DNA of 29,779 bases from Cladosporium sp. IMV 00045. Taxonomy: Eukaryota > Ascomycota > Dothideomycetes > Cladosporiales > Cladosporiaceae. The stretch is from positions 37,638 to 67,416 of the forward strand of contig MSJI02000816.1 of NCBI GenBank assembly GCA_001931905.2. Direction: 5' to 3'. Shown here one piece after another: positions 1-10,299 of the stretch. Under the pieces are notes generated by a model. The model was not told where the DNA came from. It searched no databases and saw only the letters and a list, made by a program, of their open reading frames with translations. Within the stretch, counting starts at the first letter, position 1, and each line of letters opens with the position of its first letter. The position numbers and the translations under genes are program-made.

Positions 1-2
1 AC

Positions 3-656
3 GCAAACAAGATCATCGACGAAGGCCTGGTCTGGCAGGGCGAGTTGTTTCAGTGCGAGAGGTACGAACGACTTTGTCGCTTGAAGCAGTGCTTCAAGTG
101 TCAGAAATATGGCCACATAGGAACCCAGTGCAAGGCAATAACAGCATGTGGCTACTGTGCGCAGGAGCACAACTCTAGGGATTGCCCGTCGAAGGCCGAC
201 CGCACGGCTACCAGGAAATGCGCAGCCTGCGGCGGCGCGCACGAGGCGTGGAACCAGAGCTGCCCGACCCGGAAGGAGGAGTTCGCTCGGACTAAGGCAG
301 CATACGCGACACGGGCTCAATACCACCCGGTACCAGAGGTTTCCAGGCCGGACACTGAGCCAGGAGCGGTGACAGGAACGCTACGGAGGACAAGATCATT
401 AAGGGATCCTGGTCAGCTGTCGGAGACGATGACTGCCAGGGAGACCTCTCCAACAGGGAGAGGACAAAAACGGACCAACACCGGACTGCCACTTGCGGCG
501 GCAGACAAAGAGAACGAGCCACCAAGGATTCTGCGCGCTCAGAGACCGCAGAGAGCTGCCAACCCGTCGAGGAGGGCGCTTGAGGCTCTCGAGAGCAACA
601 CGTTGATCCGTTCCAACAGCCAGCAAATGGAGATCGACTCTGACGTGGACTCATGA
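3..656 (+). CDS. LINE-A ORF1 (gag-like nucleic-acid-binding protein), C-terminal part
   Basis: The frame is open from base 3 to the TGA at 654-656, so this is the C-terminal part of a longer protein whose start is left of the window. It carries three zinc knuckles: CFKCQKYGHIGTQC (C-x2-C-x4-H-x4-C), CGYCAQEHNSRDC and CAACGGAHEAWNQSC. A basic, Ser/Thr-rich tail ending in an acidic stretch (MEIDSDVDS) follows. In LINEs this protein binds element RNA and forms the retrotransposition RNP. The sequence just before the knuckles (GLVWQGELFQCERY) is also typical of this group. Its stop codon overlaps the ORF2 start codon. Confidence 0.9.
   Translation, partial: ANKIIDEGLVWQGELFQCERYERLCRLKQCFKCQKYGHIGTQCKAITACGYCAQEHNSRDCPSKADRTATRKCAACGGAHEAWNQSCPTRKEEFARTKAAYATRAQYHPVPEVSRPDTEPGAVTGTLRRTRSLRDPGQLSETMTARETSPTGRGQKRTNTGLPLAAADKENEPPRILRAQRPQRAANPSRRALEALESNTLIRSNSQQMEIDSDVDS
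653..656 (+). promoter_or_regulatory. ATGA overlap joining ORF1 stop and ORF2 start
   Basis: The ORF2 start codon (653-655) and the ORF1 stop codon TGA (654-656) share two bases. In other two-ORF LINEs such overlaps support ORF2 translation by termination-reinitiation. That role is inferred here; the overlap itself is visible. Confidence 0.75.
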
Positions 657-3600
657 ATCCGACCAGCACGCTCAAAATACTACAGTACAACGTCCGAAAA
701 TCCCTAGACACAGTCATGGCCACTCTGCTACGAGACCCGAGTGTAATGGAGTACGACATCCTCGCCATTCAGGAACCATGGAGAAACCCGTTCTCGACAA
801 CAACACACCACCCCGCTAAGGATCGCTTTCACCTTTGCTACCCGGCTGCTGTAGAAGATGGACCCGCCAGGGTATGCTTCTTTGTCAACAAACGACTCGA
901 CAACACAAAGTGGCCATTCGAGTCGCAAACGAAAGACATGTGCTCGCTCCATATCCAGTGCTCGGCAGAAACCCAGACACAGGGGCAGCTACACGTTCAC
1001 AACGTCTATAATCCTAGCCTAGCATCAGAGAACCGCGAGAGTGTCTTGCCTCTCCTCGGTACGCTACTCGAGAGATACGAGCGGGACGAGCAAGTGGTAC
1101 TCGGTGACTTCAATCTCCACCATCGCTCGTGGGGTGGAGATTGAGTGGTCCAGGAAGATCAAGAAGCCGAAGAGCTCATTGTCATCATGGAGCGCTTCGG
1201 CGTGACAAACACACTCCAACAGGGGGCAGTGACGTACGCGGAACGCAATGCCCAAACGACGATCGATTTATGCTGGATCACGCTAGGTCTTCTCGACAGG
1301 CTCATAAAGAGCGAAGTGGACGAAGAACTCGACCACGACTCGGATCACTTCCCAATTACTACCATGCTAAATTTCAGTGCTAAGAAGCAGGACAAAGAGC
1401 CGAGGAGGAATTGGAAGAGACTGGACGACAAGAGGCTTTGTGAAGCGCTTCGACAGACCCTACCGCAACGACAACGACCCAGAACCAAGACTGCTTTTGA
1501 CCAATACACAACGATGATCGTAGAGGCAATCGGTAAGGCGGTCGAAGAGGTATGGCCAAGAGCACGACTCTCACCAAAGGCAAGAGAAGGCTGGAGCGAC
1601 GAGTGCACTCGGGTACTAGCAGAGTCGAAGCGACTACGCCGAGCACACTGTAGAGATCATACAGAAGAAAGCTGGGAGGCTTATCGTGCGGCGAGGAACA
1701 AGAAGGCAAGGACCATCAGAAAAGCTTTACAGACGGCACACAGGGAGAAGGTTGCTGCAGCATCGGACTCCCTAGAGGCTCTCTGGAAGGTAGCCAAGTG
1801 GGCCAGGGGGAGAGAGACACTGCCATCAAGTGTAACGCCATCGTTGCGGTGTCCACATACTGGGAGTGAGGTCACCGAAGCAAGCGAAAAAGCAGAAGTA
1901 TTCAGACGCACCTTCTTCCCTAGACCGCCAGCGGCCGATCTAGACGACATGCAAGAGGCACAGTACGCCGGACAGATCAGTCTACCGCCGATAACCGAGA
2001 AGGAGATATTGGAAGCCATCCAATCAGCGTCGCCTCTAAAAGCACCCGGTCCAGATGGCTTACCGAACCGTGTTTTACAAGCGGCGGCAGACATCATAGT
2101 GGGCCACCTGACGAGCGTCTTTAACCAGAGCTTGCACATTGGCTACTGCCCGGCGCATTTTCACTCTTTGACTAACGTGGTACTGCGAAAACCAGGAAAG
2201 GACAACTACACGATACCGAAGGCATATCGTCCAATAGCTTTGTTGAACACGATTGGCAAGATCATGGACGCTTTCATGGCTCGCAGACTGAGCTACCTTG
2301 TGGAAACGTACCATGTCCTCCCAAGCACTCACATCGGCGGCCGAAGGCTGAGGTCGACCGAGCATGCACTACACATGATTATTGAAAAGATCTACAGGGC
2401 TTGGAACACTGGCCGTGGCAAAGTCGCCAGTCTGCTGCTGCTGGATGTCTCTGGCGCGTTCGATAACGTGTCACACGAAAGACTACTCCACAATCTGCGC
2501 ACACGAAAAGTAGATGAGAGGATGGTACTCTGGATCGCGAGCTTTCTCAGTGAAAGACCGACAAGGATCACAATGGACGATTTCACATCAGAAGAGCACG
2601 CTATTAACACCGGGATCCCTCAAGGATCTCCGCTGTCTCCTATCCTCTACATCTTCTATAACGCTGGTCTTCTTGAGACCTGCGAACTGGACCAAGACAC
2701 CACAGCGACAGGATACATTGACGATGCAGCAATACTGGCGTGTGGCGATACAACCTCAGAGACCTGTGAGAAGCTTAAGCTGGCACTAGAGAGAGCGCAA
2801 CATTGGGCGTCTACACATGCATCTAAGTTCGCCCCTGACAAGTTCCAGCTGACCCATTTCACCAGATCACGAACACGCTTTGACACTGAAAAGGAAATCG
2901 AGACCGAATGGGGAAACATCGTGCCAAACACAACATGCAAATGTCTAGGGGTGGTGATGGACCAGAAACTTTACTGGAAGTCACACATCGAAGAAATCAG
3001 ACGAAAGGTGTCAAAATCAGTCAATGCCCTTGCTTCTCTGGGCAGCTCCACGTGGGGTGTCCGCATGTCTGACATGTGGAAGATCTACCGTGGGGTAGTG
3101 GTGCCGCAAATGATGTATGCATGCTCAGTATGGTCTAATTTGAGAGGAAACGGCGCTCCTTACACAGGAAAGACACTTCACATCCTACGAAGCCTACAAG
3201 GACGAGGAGCCAGAGCCATCACCGGAGCATTCAGAGCCACGTCAAGCGTTGCACTAGATGTTGAAGCACACCTGCTACCTGTGGTACAGCAGATCGAGAG
3301 GCACAACACGGACACCCTAGGTCGTATCATGACTTGTAAGACGGCACCGGAGCTGGACCACATATCGAGGAATTCAATTAGGGGCAGCGCTCGTATGCCC
3401 GTCTACACCAGCCCTCTGCGCAATATGAATCGTCGATACAAAGACACAATCTCAACAAACGCCTACGCCATGGAGACTATATCGCCTTTCATTGCGCCAC
3501 CGTGGTGGCGAGGACCTGCCACACACATAGAACAGGAAAAAGACGCACGCTCCATACACACCCGTGAGATCAAGAAAGAGGGTATCAGTATCTACACGGA

Positions 3601-4497
3601 CGGCAGCTGTATAGGCGGCCATATGGGCGCAGCGGCAGTGAACCTGGAGAAAGGACAGATGATGAATGCATACATGGGGACAGACGCAACTTCGACGGTC
3701 TACGCAGCAGAGCTGCAGGGTATCAACCTCGCTTTGACAATGGCAGCAGTAGAAGTCGACACAAGCGCGTTCAAGAAACACATCAATATCTTCGCTGACA
3801 ATCAAGCGGCCATCCGTTCCCTGACTAGACCAGAGGGCAGGTCGGGAGCGCAGTCCTCAAGCAAATCGCCGCCAGGGTTGAGTCGCTCCAAGAGAATGGA
3901 CACGTAGTGGTAGTACGATGGATACCGTCGCATGAGGGTATCGAAGGAAACGAAGCCGCAGACATCGCCGCAAAGGAAGCCACAGGATGGAGAGAGGGCT
4001 CAGCATCAGGACCGAGAGCAGACCCACCTCCAAAGTTATATGCACTTCAAACGACGCTCAAGATGAGGAGCCGCAAAGAGGCAGACAAAATGTGGGAGGC
4101 CAGCTGGCAGCAAGAAACGAAAGTCAGAACCACGTTCAGGCACACACCAGCACCCTCGAAAAAGGTGCTGCAACTACATGAAGGCCTGACTAAGAGGCAA
4201 AGTGCCATTCTGGTGCAACTGAGGACCGAGAAGATAGGACTCAGGGATTTCCTCTTCCGCCGAAAAGTTCCCGACATTCTGGATCCAATGTGCACCTGCC
4301 AAGAAGGCCGCCAGACGGTGCGGCACATCCTCTTGACGTGCCGGAAGCTCAAGGACATCCGGAGACAGGAACTCGGCCATCTACCGGAAGGAAACGACCT
4401 TCGAGCAATCCTCAGCAAGCGCAAAGTAGCCATCAAAGCCATCAAGTTCATAGAACGCACGCAGATCCTAGGGCAGGGCAGGATCGTGGAGGAGTAG
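653..4497 (+). pseudogene. LINE-A ORF2: endonuclease-reverse transcriptase-RNase H, two disabling lesions
   Basis: The ATG at 653 begins an APE-type endonuclease domain with LQYNV, AIQEPW, NVYNP and LGDFNLHH motifs and, after the break, the DSDHFPI motif near 1337-1357. The RT domain follows, with APGPDG (~2041-2058), LLDVSGAFDNV (~2440-2469), GIPQGSPLSPILY (~2610-2650) and the catalytic YIDD at 2714-2725. RNase H starts with YTDGS (~3593) and continues with AELQG, FADNQAA and, in another frame, WIPSHEG and EAADIAA. A terminal C-x-C-x7-H-x4-C finger lies near 4290-4340. An in-frame TGA at 1142-1144 interrupts the endonuclease. The frame changes near 3853 inside RNase H; the old frame ends at the TAG at 3905-3907 and the downstream frame runs to 4497. 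The rest reads as a complete ORF2 of normal length. Confidence 0.93.
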
Positions 4498-4788
4498 ACG
4501 AAGCCGAGCACTGGGGGGAGACTGTAGGTACAAGGATGCCATAGACAAGGCGACAACTTTTGAATAGCACACATAGCAAGCGAGCCACCGTCTGCGAACG
4601 CTGGCAGGCAATTGAAGACGGTGGCTGAAGAGAAAAAGGGAGAGCGTAGGAGGCAGCTGGTCCGGCCAGCACTTAGGTGTCAGACTGGGCGAAGTGGGAC
4701 GGCCCGTACGGGACGTGTCGGCTGTCTGCCGCGCTCTCCTCCACCGGGCATAGCTGCTGGGAAAGGCGGCTGAAACCGAGTAGGATAT

Positions 4789-4808
4789 AATCAAATCAAA
4801 TCAATCAA
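4789..4808 (+). repeat. LINE-A 3' tail of TCAAA/TCAA units
   Basis: The 3' UTR (4498-4788, no coding signal) ends in AATCAAATCAAATCAATCAA instead of poly(A). Short tandem-repeat 3' termini are known in several LINE clades and mark the end of the reverse-transcribed template. Sequence after 4809 looks like ordinary host DNA. Confidence 0.65.
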
Positions 4809-5400
4809 GCGTCGCTCTCCGGGCGCGCTTCTACCTCTGTGTGGCCTTAGGCCATCATAGCTGCACGGAATCTGGTTACACGTCTGTATTCCTAGTGACC
4901 GTAAGGCCTCTATCAACACTTGATCGCTGTTCTCCTATTACGCCGCTTCTATCCTCATCTCCGCCGAGTACCACCTCGACTTCTTAGTCACCTGACTTCA
5001 TACCGATGTGACGATAGTCACTCAGGTTCAACGGAACAAACAGTGCGTGAACGTGCATAAGACCCTCCAGTAGACTAAGTCCCCGGTCGGATAATGTTAG
5101 AGCAAGAGCCATGATACCTAGATCCTTAGCCCCATAAGCTTGGCCATGTTCGGTGCTAGGTGCAAGTTTCATCATGCTATATAGCTTTAGTTGTGGCAAT
5201 GTCAAGAAAGTGTCTGCCACTTAGAGTGTCAATCACTCACTTAACGTCCTGGACCCAAACCTCATGGCAAATGGATGTTGGGACACGATCTTGGGTATTC
5301 ACATTGGGCACCGGGCTCGCTTTCAATTCGACACACATGTAAAGACTTCTTCGAGAGCCGTAGACACCGCCCTACAGGTATGCGTTACAGGTTAAGCCAA
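4809..5400. other. intergenic stretch, no gene recognised
   Basis: This stretch follows the LINE-A tail. It contains only short open frames without recognisable motifs on either strand. It may hold the downstream flank of the decayed minus-strand gene that ends at 5401. Confidence 0.5.
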
Positions 5401-6625
5401 TCACTCTGCGAAGAAGTCTGCTTCGTAGATTCGTTTGATCTCGTTGACGAAGTACTGACACGACTCGTTCATCGTGGTGGTGCCGACATCCATTCGAGCT
5501 CCGACATCGAGAGACGCAAAGTTTCTCGACCAGTCAGGCCTGTTCCGCATAGCGCCGAACACGTGGAGGGCAAATGTCTTCAGCTCTTGGAGATCTACCT
5601 TCACGTACGTGTCGGGTCTACCTAAACAAATCGAGCTAGAAGTTAGGACAGTCACAACGAGCTCTCTATCTTCGAGCTCGAGCGTGTGTACCACTTCAAT
5701 CACTTGTCTCCTCTTCGCCCGCGTTTCGCCATCGCATCACGCACCATGACAATGAAAACTCGAAACTCCCCGAATTTCTGTAATCCTTCGACAAATTCTT
5801 GGTGGAACCATCGCCCAGTGCTCTGCGCTGCCTGCGTTTGCTCGTCCTGCGCTGGCCTAAGAGGCATCCCAAATGTTTTCAAAACGTCGGAAGTCGTTGG
5901 GGCGCACGAGCACATGCTCACTGCCGCAACTATGCGTATGTTTCAAAACACCGGCTTCGCCAAGGCGACATGTAGATGTGCGGTCGCACGTTTTTGGACG
6001 AAAATACCAGTTTGCTGATGCGCTCTGAGCGATTAGGTCTAGGGCTAAGATGTCGCCAAGCTTCTCGTGCGCGTGTTCATACTCGCTCTCAATAGGAAAA
6101 ACACGTAAGATACCCGGGCCGTAAGATCTTACCAGGGCGTAGATATCCTGGATAACACGATGAATTGAGTCGTAACGTCGCCAAGCTGGCAATATTATCG
6201 TGTTAGGGTCCAGAGTTGATGGACCATGCGCGAGCTGTCGCTGCAACCATCTAGCAGTTTGATAATTGACCTGACATCTTGTACTATCTTCCAAGATAGA
6301 AGCAGTGACTATGGATTGATGCGCTGTAACGTGTTCGCAATCCATGTCCACGAAAGCTGGTCCCAACACGCGAAGTAGCTCTGTCACCCGACGAGGCAGA
6401 AAAACTGCTGGGGACGTGTGAACTGTTCACGGCTGTGACATTTCTGTGCTGAATGATCCGAGTGGAAAGAGACTCCGTCATTTTGTCCTCCAACCCAATC
6501 CAGAATACGTTAGAGTATCGAGCGTCAAAGCCGAAGACAGCGTTGTTGGTCTCACAGTCGGCCACAAGGCTCTGCTTTTGACTAGAGTCTGTGCTGTCGA
6601 GCATCTCGGATGGATGTGGCTTCAA
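5401..6625 (-). pseudogene. decayed minus-strand host gene of uncertain family
   Basis: Several minus-strand open segments in different frames follow each other and read like one protein: 6625-6284, 6387-5857, 5921-5700 and 5703-5401. The last two meet where one frame stops (GDK, stop) and the next begins (IEVVHTLELED), so at least one indel or an unrecognised intron separates them. Conserved-looking stretches are ILRVFPIESEYEHAHEKLGD, RWFHQEFVEGLQKFGEFRVF and, at the C-terminus, ARMDVG followed by YFVNEIKRIYEADFFAE. That ending resembles a pattern I associate with uncharacterised fungal proteins possibly related to ATP-grasp folds, but I cannot confirm this. The lack of canonical introns at the frame changes favours a pseudogene over a spliced gene. 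Confidence 0.5.
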
Positions 6626-6790
6626 GTGTAGTGTGTCTCAGGCGTCGTTGTGAGGTTGCGTACCGCCTGCGTATAGTCCACTGGGATATTGAACATGCTC
6701 TCAGCATTGGGAACACATTGGAAACAATGCTTTCTGGCGAATCTCAAGTGGTCGCGGTCGACTCCCGGGTACTTTGTAGCAATAGCCGAC

Positions 6791-7318
6791 TCAACGTTGT
6801 TTGGTCTTTCGCCTCTTGAGAGAAGCGCGTGTGCTCCAAGATGCTCTAGAGTCTGCGGTTGACTTAGCTGAGATGGATTTATGCCGACGGAATGTGAATA
6901 GTTTATGACCTACGGCAACATCGAAGCTCAGCTCGTGAGAAGCGCAAATCGTGATGCGGCCCGTCGGGTGCAGACGGCTGGATGTCGCTTTGCGAAACAC
7001 TATGCCGGTAGGAACATCACGTCGAAAGTACGGCCTGCCTAGGCGCTTCCAACCGGAGCTTTTGGAAACGGATGCGATGACCTCTTGTTCTTTTCGCCTG
7101 TCGTATGACTCTCTTGTCTTTGTGAAGCGCCTGTAAAAGCTTCGTTTCAGGTCAGGGTCGACTGATTGCAAGAACAGCGTTGACGGCGAATGGTTAGCGC
7201 CCGTTGCGATGCTTAACGCAACTCTGCCGGTATGGCAATTGTACCAGTTGGGAGATGAAAGCTTCCATCTTGCCGAATTTGGAGGATCGTCAACCAATTC
7301 ACCAAGCAAACGGCGGGT
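6791..7318 (-). pseudogene. open frame of unknown identity abutting the LINE-B 3' end
   Basis: A minus-strand frame of about 175 codons is open right up to the LINE-B tail and has no ATG near its beginning. It is rich in Arg, Lys and Ser and has no motif I recognise. It may be the upstream part of the decayed gene at 5401-6625, interrupted when LINE-B inserted, or chance open sequence. I see nothing supporting it at the other end of LINE-B. Confidence 0.25.
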
Positions 7319-7335
7319 AGGAGGAGGAGGAGGAA
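7319..7335 (-). repeat. LINE-B 3' tail, CCT repeat
   Basis: About five AGG/GGA units on the + strand (CCT on the element strand) lie exactly at the element/host junction, after an AATAAATT-like stretch at the element's 3' end. Confidence 0.6.
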
Positions 7336-7654
7336 TTTATTCCGCCCGGCGCTAAGCACCTAAAGGGCAACAAACTATATATGTCACAAAGTTTACGTCT
7401 ATCTCGGTGGGCTAAGCCTAAAGTCACTCCAAATCGCTGCGCTGCAACACTCTGAGCCATCTATTGGTGAGTATTTCTTTGTTTCGAGTTCTCGTGATTC
7501 GTGGTCGACGGGTACTCTTGAAGCTGTGTTTCCAAGTGTTCATCGTCCTATCTTCAGCGGATGAAGCGGGGGCCTGCCGTGTGCACGAGGGTGCGTGGGG
7601 TAGTTGCGGTGTTGATGATATATAGGGTGGCGTTCTTCGATCGCTGATCGGGTT

Positions 7655-9658
7655 CTATCTCGTCGTTCGCCATCGCTGGTGGTTGTCGTGATCAAATCGC
7701 TTAGTCGCTAGGGTGAAATTGATCATAGCTCGCACCGCCTCCATGTCCGGTTTCCAATCATCGGTGTCCGTGGTCGACTTGCCTCCGAGCAGACGCGACA
7801 GATTGTCTTCGCCTGTCCACACGCCCAATATCTCCCGCTGCTCACTCCACCTGGCGCAGTGAAAGATGAAGTGCTCTCTCGACTCCGCCGTCTCACCGCA
7901 ATCGCAAAGGCTCGTTTCCGCTGCTTTGATGTTGTGTAGGTACCCGTTCAGTGGTGTCATGCCTGTGCGGAGCCGTGCGAGGACGCTCGCTTGCCTATTG
8001 CTGAGGTCGTCATACATGCGACGAGTGTGATTGCCCGGCCAGGCAGCGTCGATTCTGCGTATGGAGTCTCCGAACATCGTTGACCCCTGCGAAGTCGCTC
8101 TCCTCAAGCGTTCTTGGGTGTTTTGTACCGTTCGTTTGGTCAGTTTAACTGGGTCTCGGGCTGCTCGTCCCTCATCCGTGGATCGTTGCGCTAGCTGTTT
8201 CGCCTTTTGCCCCAGTTCAAAGATTGGGTTCACCGGGGCCCACGCGAAGACCACGCGGTTACTGAATCCTGTCAGGTATCTTACATGTCTTAGAATCTTA
8301 CTGACGATTGCTTGTCTAGACCTTCTGACTGGAGTCGGAAGTGTAGCCAGAGCGGTGCGATTGTTGGTGAACACGTGAATGGTCCGGCCATGCGCTCGCG
8401 GCGACAGTGCCCCAGCGTAGACGGCTTCAACGACCATACCAAGCCCCACCTCGATTGAAGCCAGCGCGGCCGTAAATGCATCAATCTGCGTGCTGGTGCC
8501 TATGGTCCTGTCATACTCGCATTGTTCGTTATCATTGTTCATCCAATCAATACCCTCGATAGCGCCTCCAATGCCGACCAACTGATTTCTGGCTGAAGCG
8601 CTGGTGGCAACACGGATGCCTCGTGTCTCTTGAGCCTGTGCGGCCGCCTGCACACCGTCATCCGCATTATCGATCGTGTCGAGTCGCACGTCCCACGGGG
8701 CTGAGATATAGGGTCGGGTCGCTTCCAGTTCACTCACAGGTGCGCCTCGAGCAGCCTCGGCGATCTTCTGCATTGGCGATGTAAATCTCTTGTACGTCCG
8801 ACGCCTGATCAACGGCACGAGAGGATGCGTGTCGGGCATGCTGTGCAGGTCCACCCACATCCTCAATGCTTTCCTCAAGTGTCGTTCTTCTATCGTGGCC
8901 AAGTTGGCCTCCGCCTCCGCCACCGCCGTGCCAACTGTTTGAAAGCATCCGGTCACCGCCTGTCCGCCAATCCTCTGCACCCGTTTGAGCACGCTCTGCA
9001 CTCCGGCACCTTTGGCGTGCATCCATACGGACGATGCGTAGTCGACCACCGGTGCTACAGTGGCGTTGAACAGCTTGCGCGTCACGGATGGCGAGAGTCC
9101 TCGCAGCCGCTTCAGCGCCATGGCCGCCCGTAAGCCCCTCGTTGCGGCGCGCGCCGTGTGCTCTTTGTACCTCAGCTGTGAGTCCATCACCAGACCCAGA
9201 ATCTTGACGATGGGCGCTGGCCGTATCTCTTCTCCCTTGACACTTATCGGCTCGTCCGCGGACTGACGACTGTTCCTGGTGAAGTGGATCAAAGAGGTCT
9301 TCTCCCCTTCGAACGACGCCCCGCTCCTGCTTTCCCACTCCGTCGCCTGTCGTACGATCGCCTGAAGACGATCTTTATTGTCTGCAGCGGTCTTGCCCAC
9401 CACCCAGGCAGTGTAGTCATCGACAAAAGCGATCGCCCCGCCGTTCTGGTCGATCCGTTGCTGCACGAGATCTGCGTTGAAGAAAAGAAACAGGATCGGT
9501 GACAAGGGAGAGCCTTGTGGAAGTCCAGCTTGCTCAAGTTCGCTCACCTCGGATGCCTGGCCATTCACAACGATCGTGGCTGTGCGTCCAGAGCAGAAAG
9601 CATCGATCCAGCTCACCAGATCTGATGGGATCCCTCTAGCCGGAAGGCTGCATCTCAA
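7655..9658 (-). pseudogene. LINE-B ORF2 fragment: RT palm C-terminal half, degenerate RNase H, CCHC
   Basis: The single open frame is 667 codons long with no internal stop, but begins in the middle of the RT domain without an ATG. Visible are ARGIPSDLVSWI, QAGLPQGSPLSPILFLFF, the catalytic FVDD (residues ~78-81), KILGLVMDSQLRYKEH and the thumb region VAPVVDYASSVWMHAKGAG. The RNase H region is recognisable (IDAFTAALASIEVGL, VFTNNRTALATL), but acidic catalytic positions look substituted: the usual Asp before the NNRTAL-type stretch is replaced by Thr/Asn context, and the GNExAD-like segment reads ELGQKAKQLAQ. The terminal finger is CDCGETAESREHFIFHC. The N-terminal half with the first catalytic Asp is missing, so it cannot make an active RT. 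Confidence 0.9.
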
Positions 9659-9665
9659 GGCAGCA

Positions 9666-10299
9666 GGAAAGTGGTTCGAGCATAATGTAGCCTACGCACA
9701 GCAAGCTAAGATCGGACCACCCTATGGCCAAGGATACATGCCAAGCGAGCCGATTTGTCTAATGGGTTTGTAAAGATCGGCATATGGGCTTGGCAGAAAA
9801 TTTTGGTCTTTGCCGATTTCTCACCGGTTTTTCCACCACCCCGGTCAAGTCTTGGGGAAGGGGGCATGGCACTATCGCAGCAGAGACAGTTTTGATAACA
9901 GGTACACTAGCCGATTACGTGACCGAAAGCACCGTCCGAGAATTTGGCAGAAGGTCTGCAATAGCAAAGAAATGTCGACGTGAGTTAGTTTAGAATTTTA
10001 GCTGCGATATTGCGCCGACAATAAATTCGTAACTTATGTGAACTCGTTGACACTGACAAAGATTCTTTGGACAGCCTCCATAAGCCACACACAAGCCACA
10101 CATACAGCCATAATTCGCTAGCTTAAGGTCAGTGTTGAGTTTTGGCTAGACAGGTGGATCGATTGAAGGATACTGCGCCGCTACAGCGAGGAATGCGGAT
10201 CCGGACCATGAAAAGCTTTGACGACCTTTAAATCCGGTTTCCAACTCATGCGTGGGTCGACAAACTTGCCCGCCTCAGCATCCTCACGTCCACTCCAGC
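9666..10299. other. intergenic stretch, no gene recognised
   Basis: Only short unassigned frames are seen on both strands. It may include the true 5' junction of LINE-B and the 3' flank of LINE-C. Confidence 0.45.

Larger units (their letters stand above)
1..4808 (+). mobile_element. LINE-A, Tad1/CRE-like non-LTR retrotransposon, cut at left edge
   Basis: The element consists of the 3' part of ORF1 with CCHC knuckles, a complete-length but broken ORF2 (endonuclease, reverse transcriptase, RNase H, terminal CCHC), a 3' UTR of about 300 bp and a short tail of TCAAA/TCAA units. The domain order and the presence of RNase H match fungal Tad1-type LINEs. The 5' end lies outside the window, so the target-site duplication cannot be checked. 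Apart from one stop codon and one frameshift the coding sequence is clean, so the copy is either young or the lesions are sequencing errors. Confidence 0.93.
7319..9665 (-). mobile_element. LINE-B, 5'-truncated Tad1-like LINE
   Basis: This insertion on the minus strand contains the second half of ORF2, a 3' UTR of about 320 bp (7336-7654) and a 3' terminus of CCT units (GGA repeat on the + strand, 7319-7335). The upstream half of ORF2 and all of ORF1 are absent, as expected from incomplete target-primed reverse transcription. The 5' junction lies near 9660-9700; an in-frame stop occurs just upstream. No convincing target-site duplication was found. Confidence 0.88.

Noticed and set aside
7301..9745. 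Possible LINE-B target-site duplication (ACCAAGCAAACGGC near 7301 and GCCAAGCGAGCCG near 9740)
   Set aside because: Only a partial match with several differences and not flush with either junction; compatible with chance.
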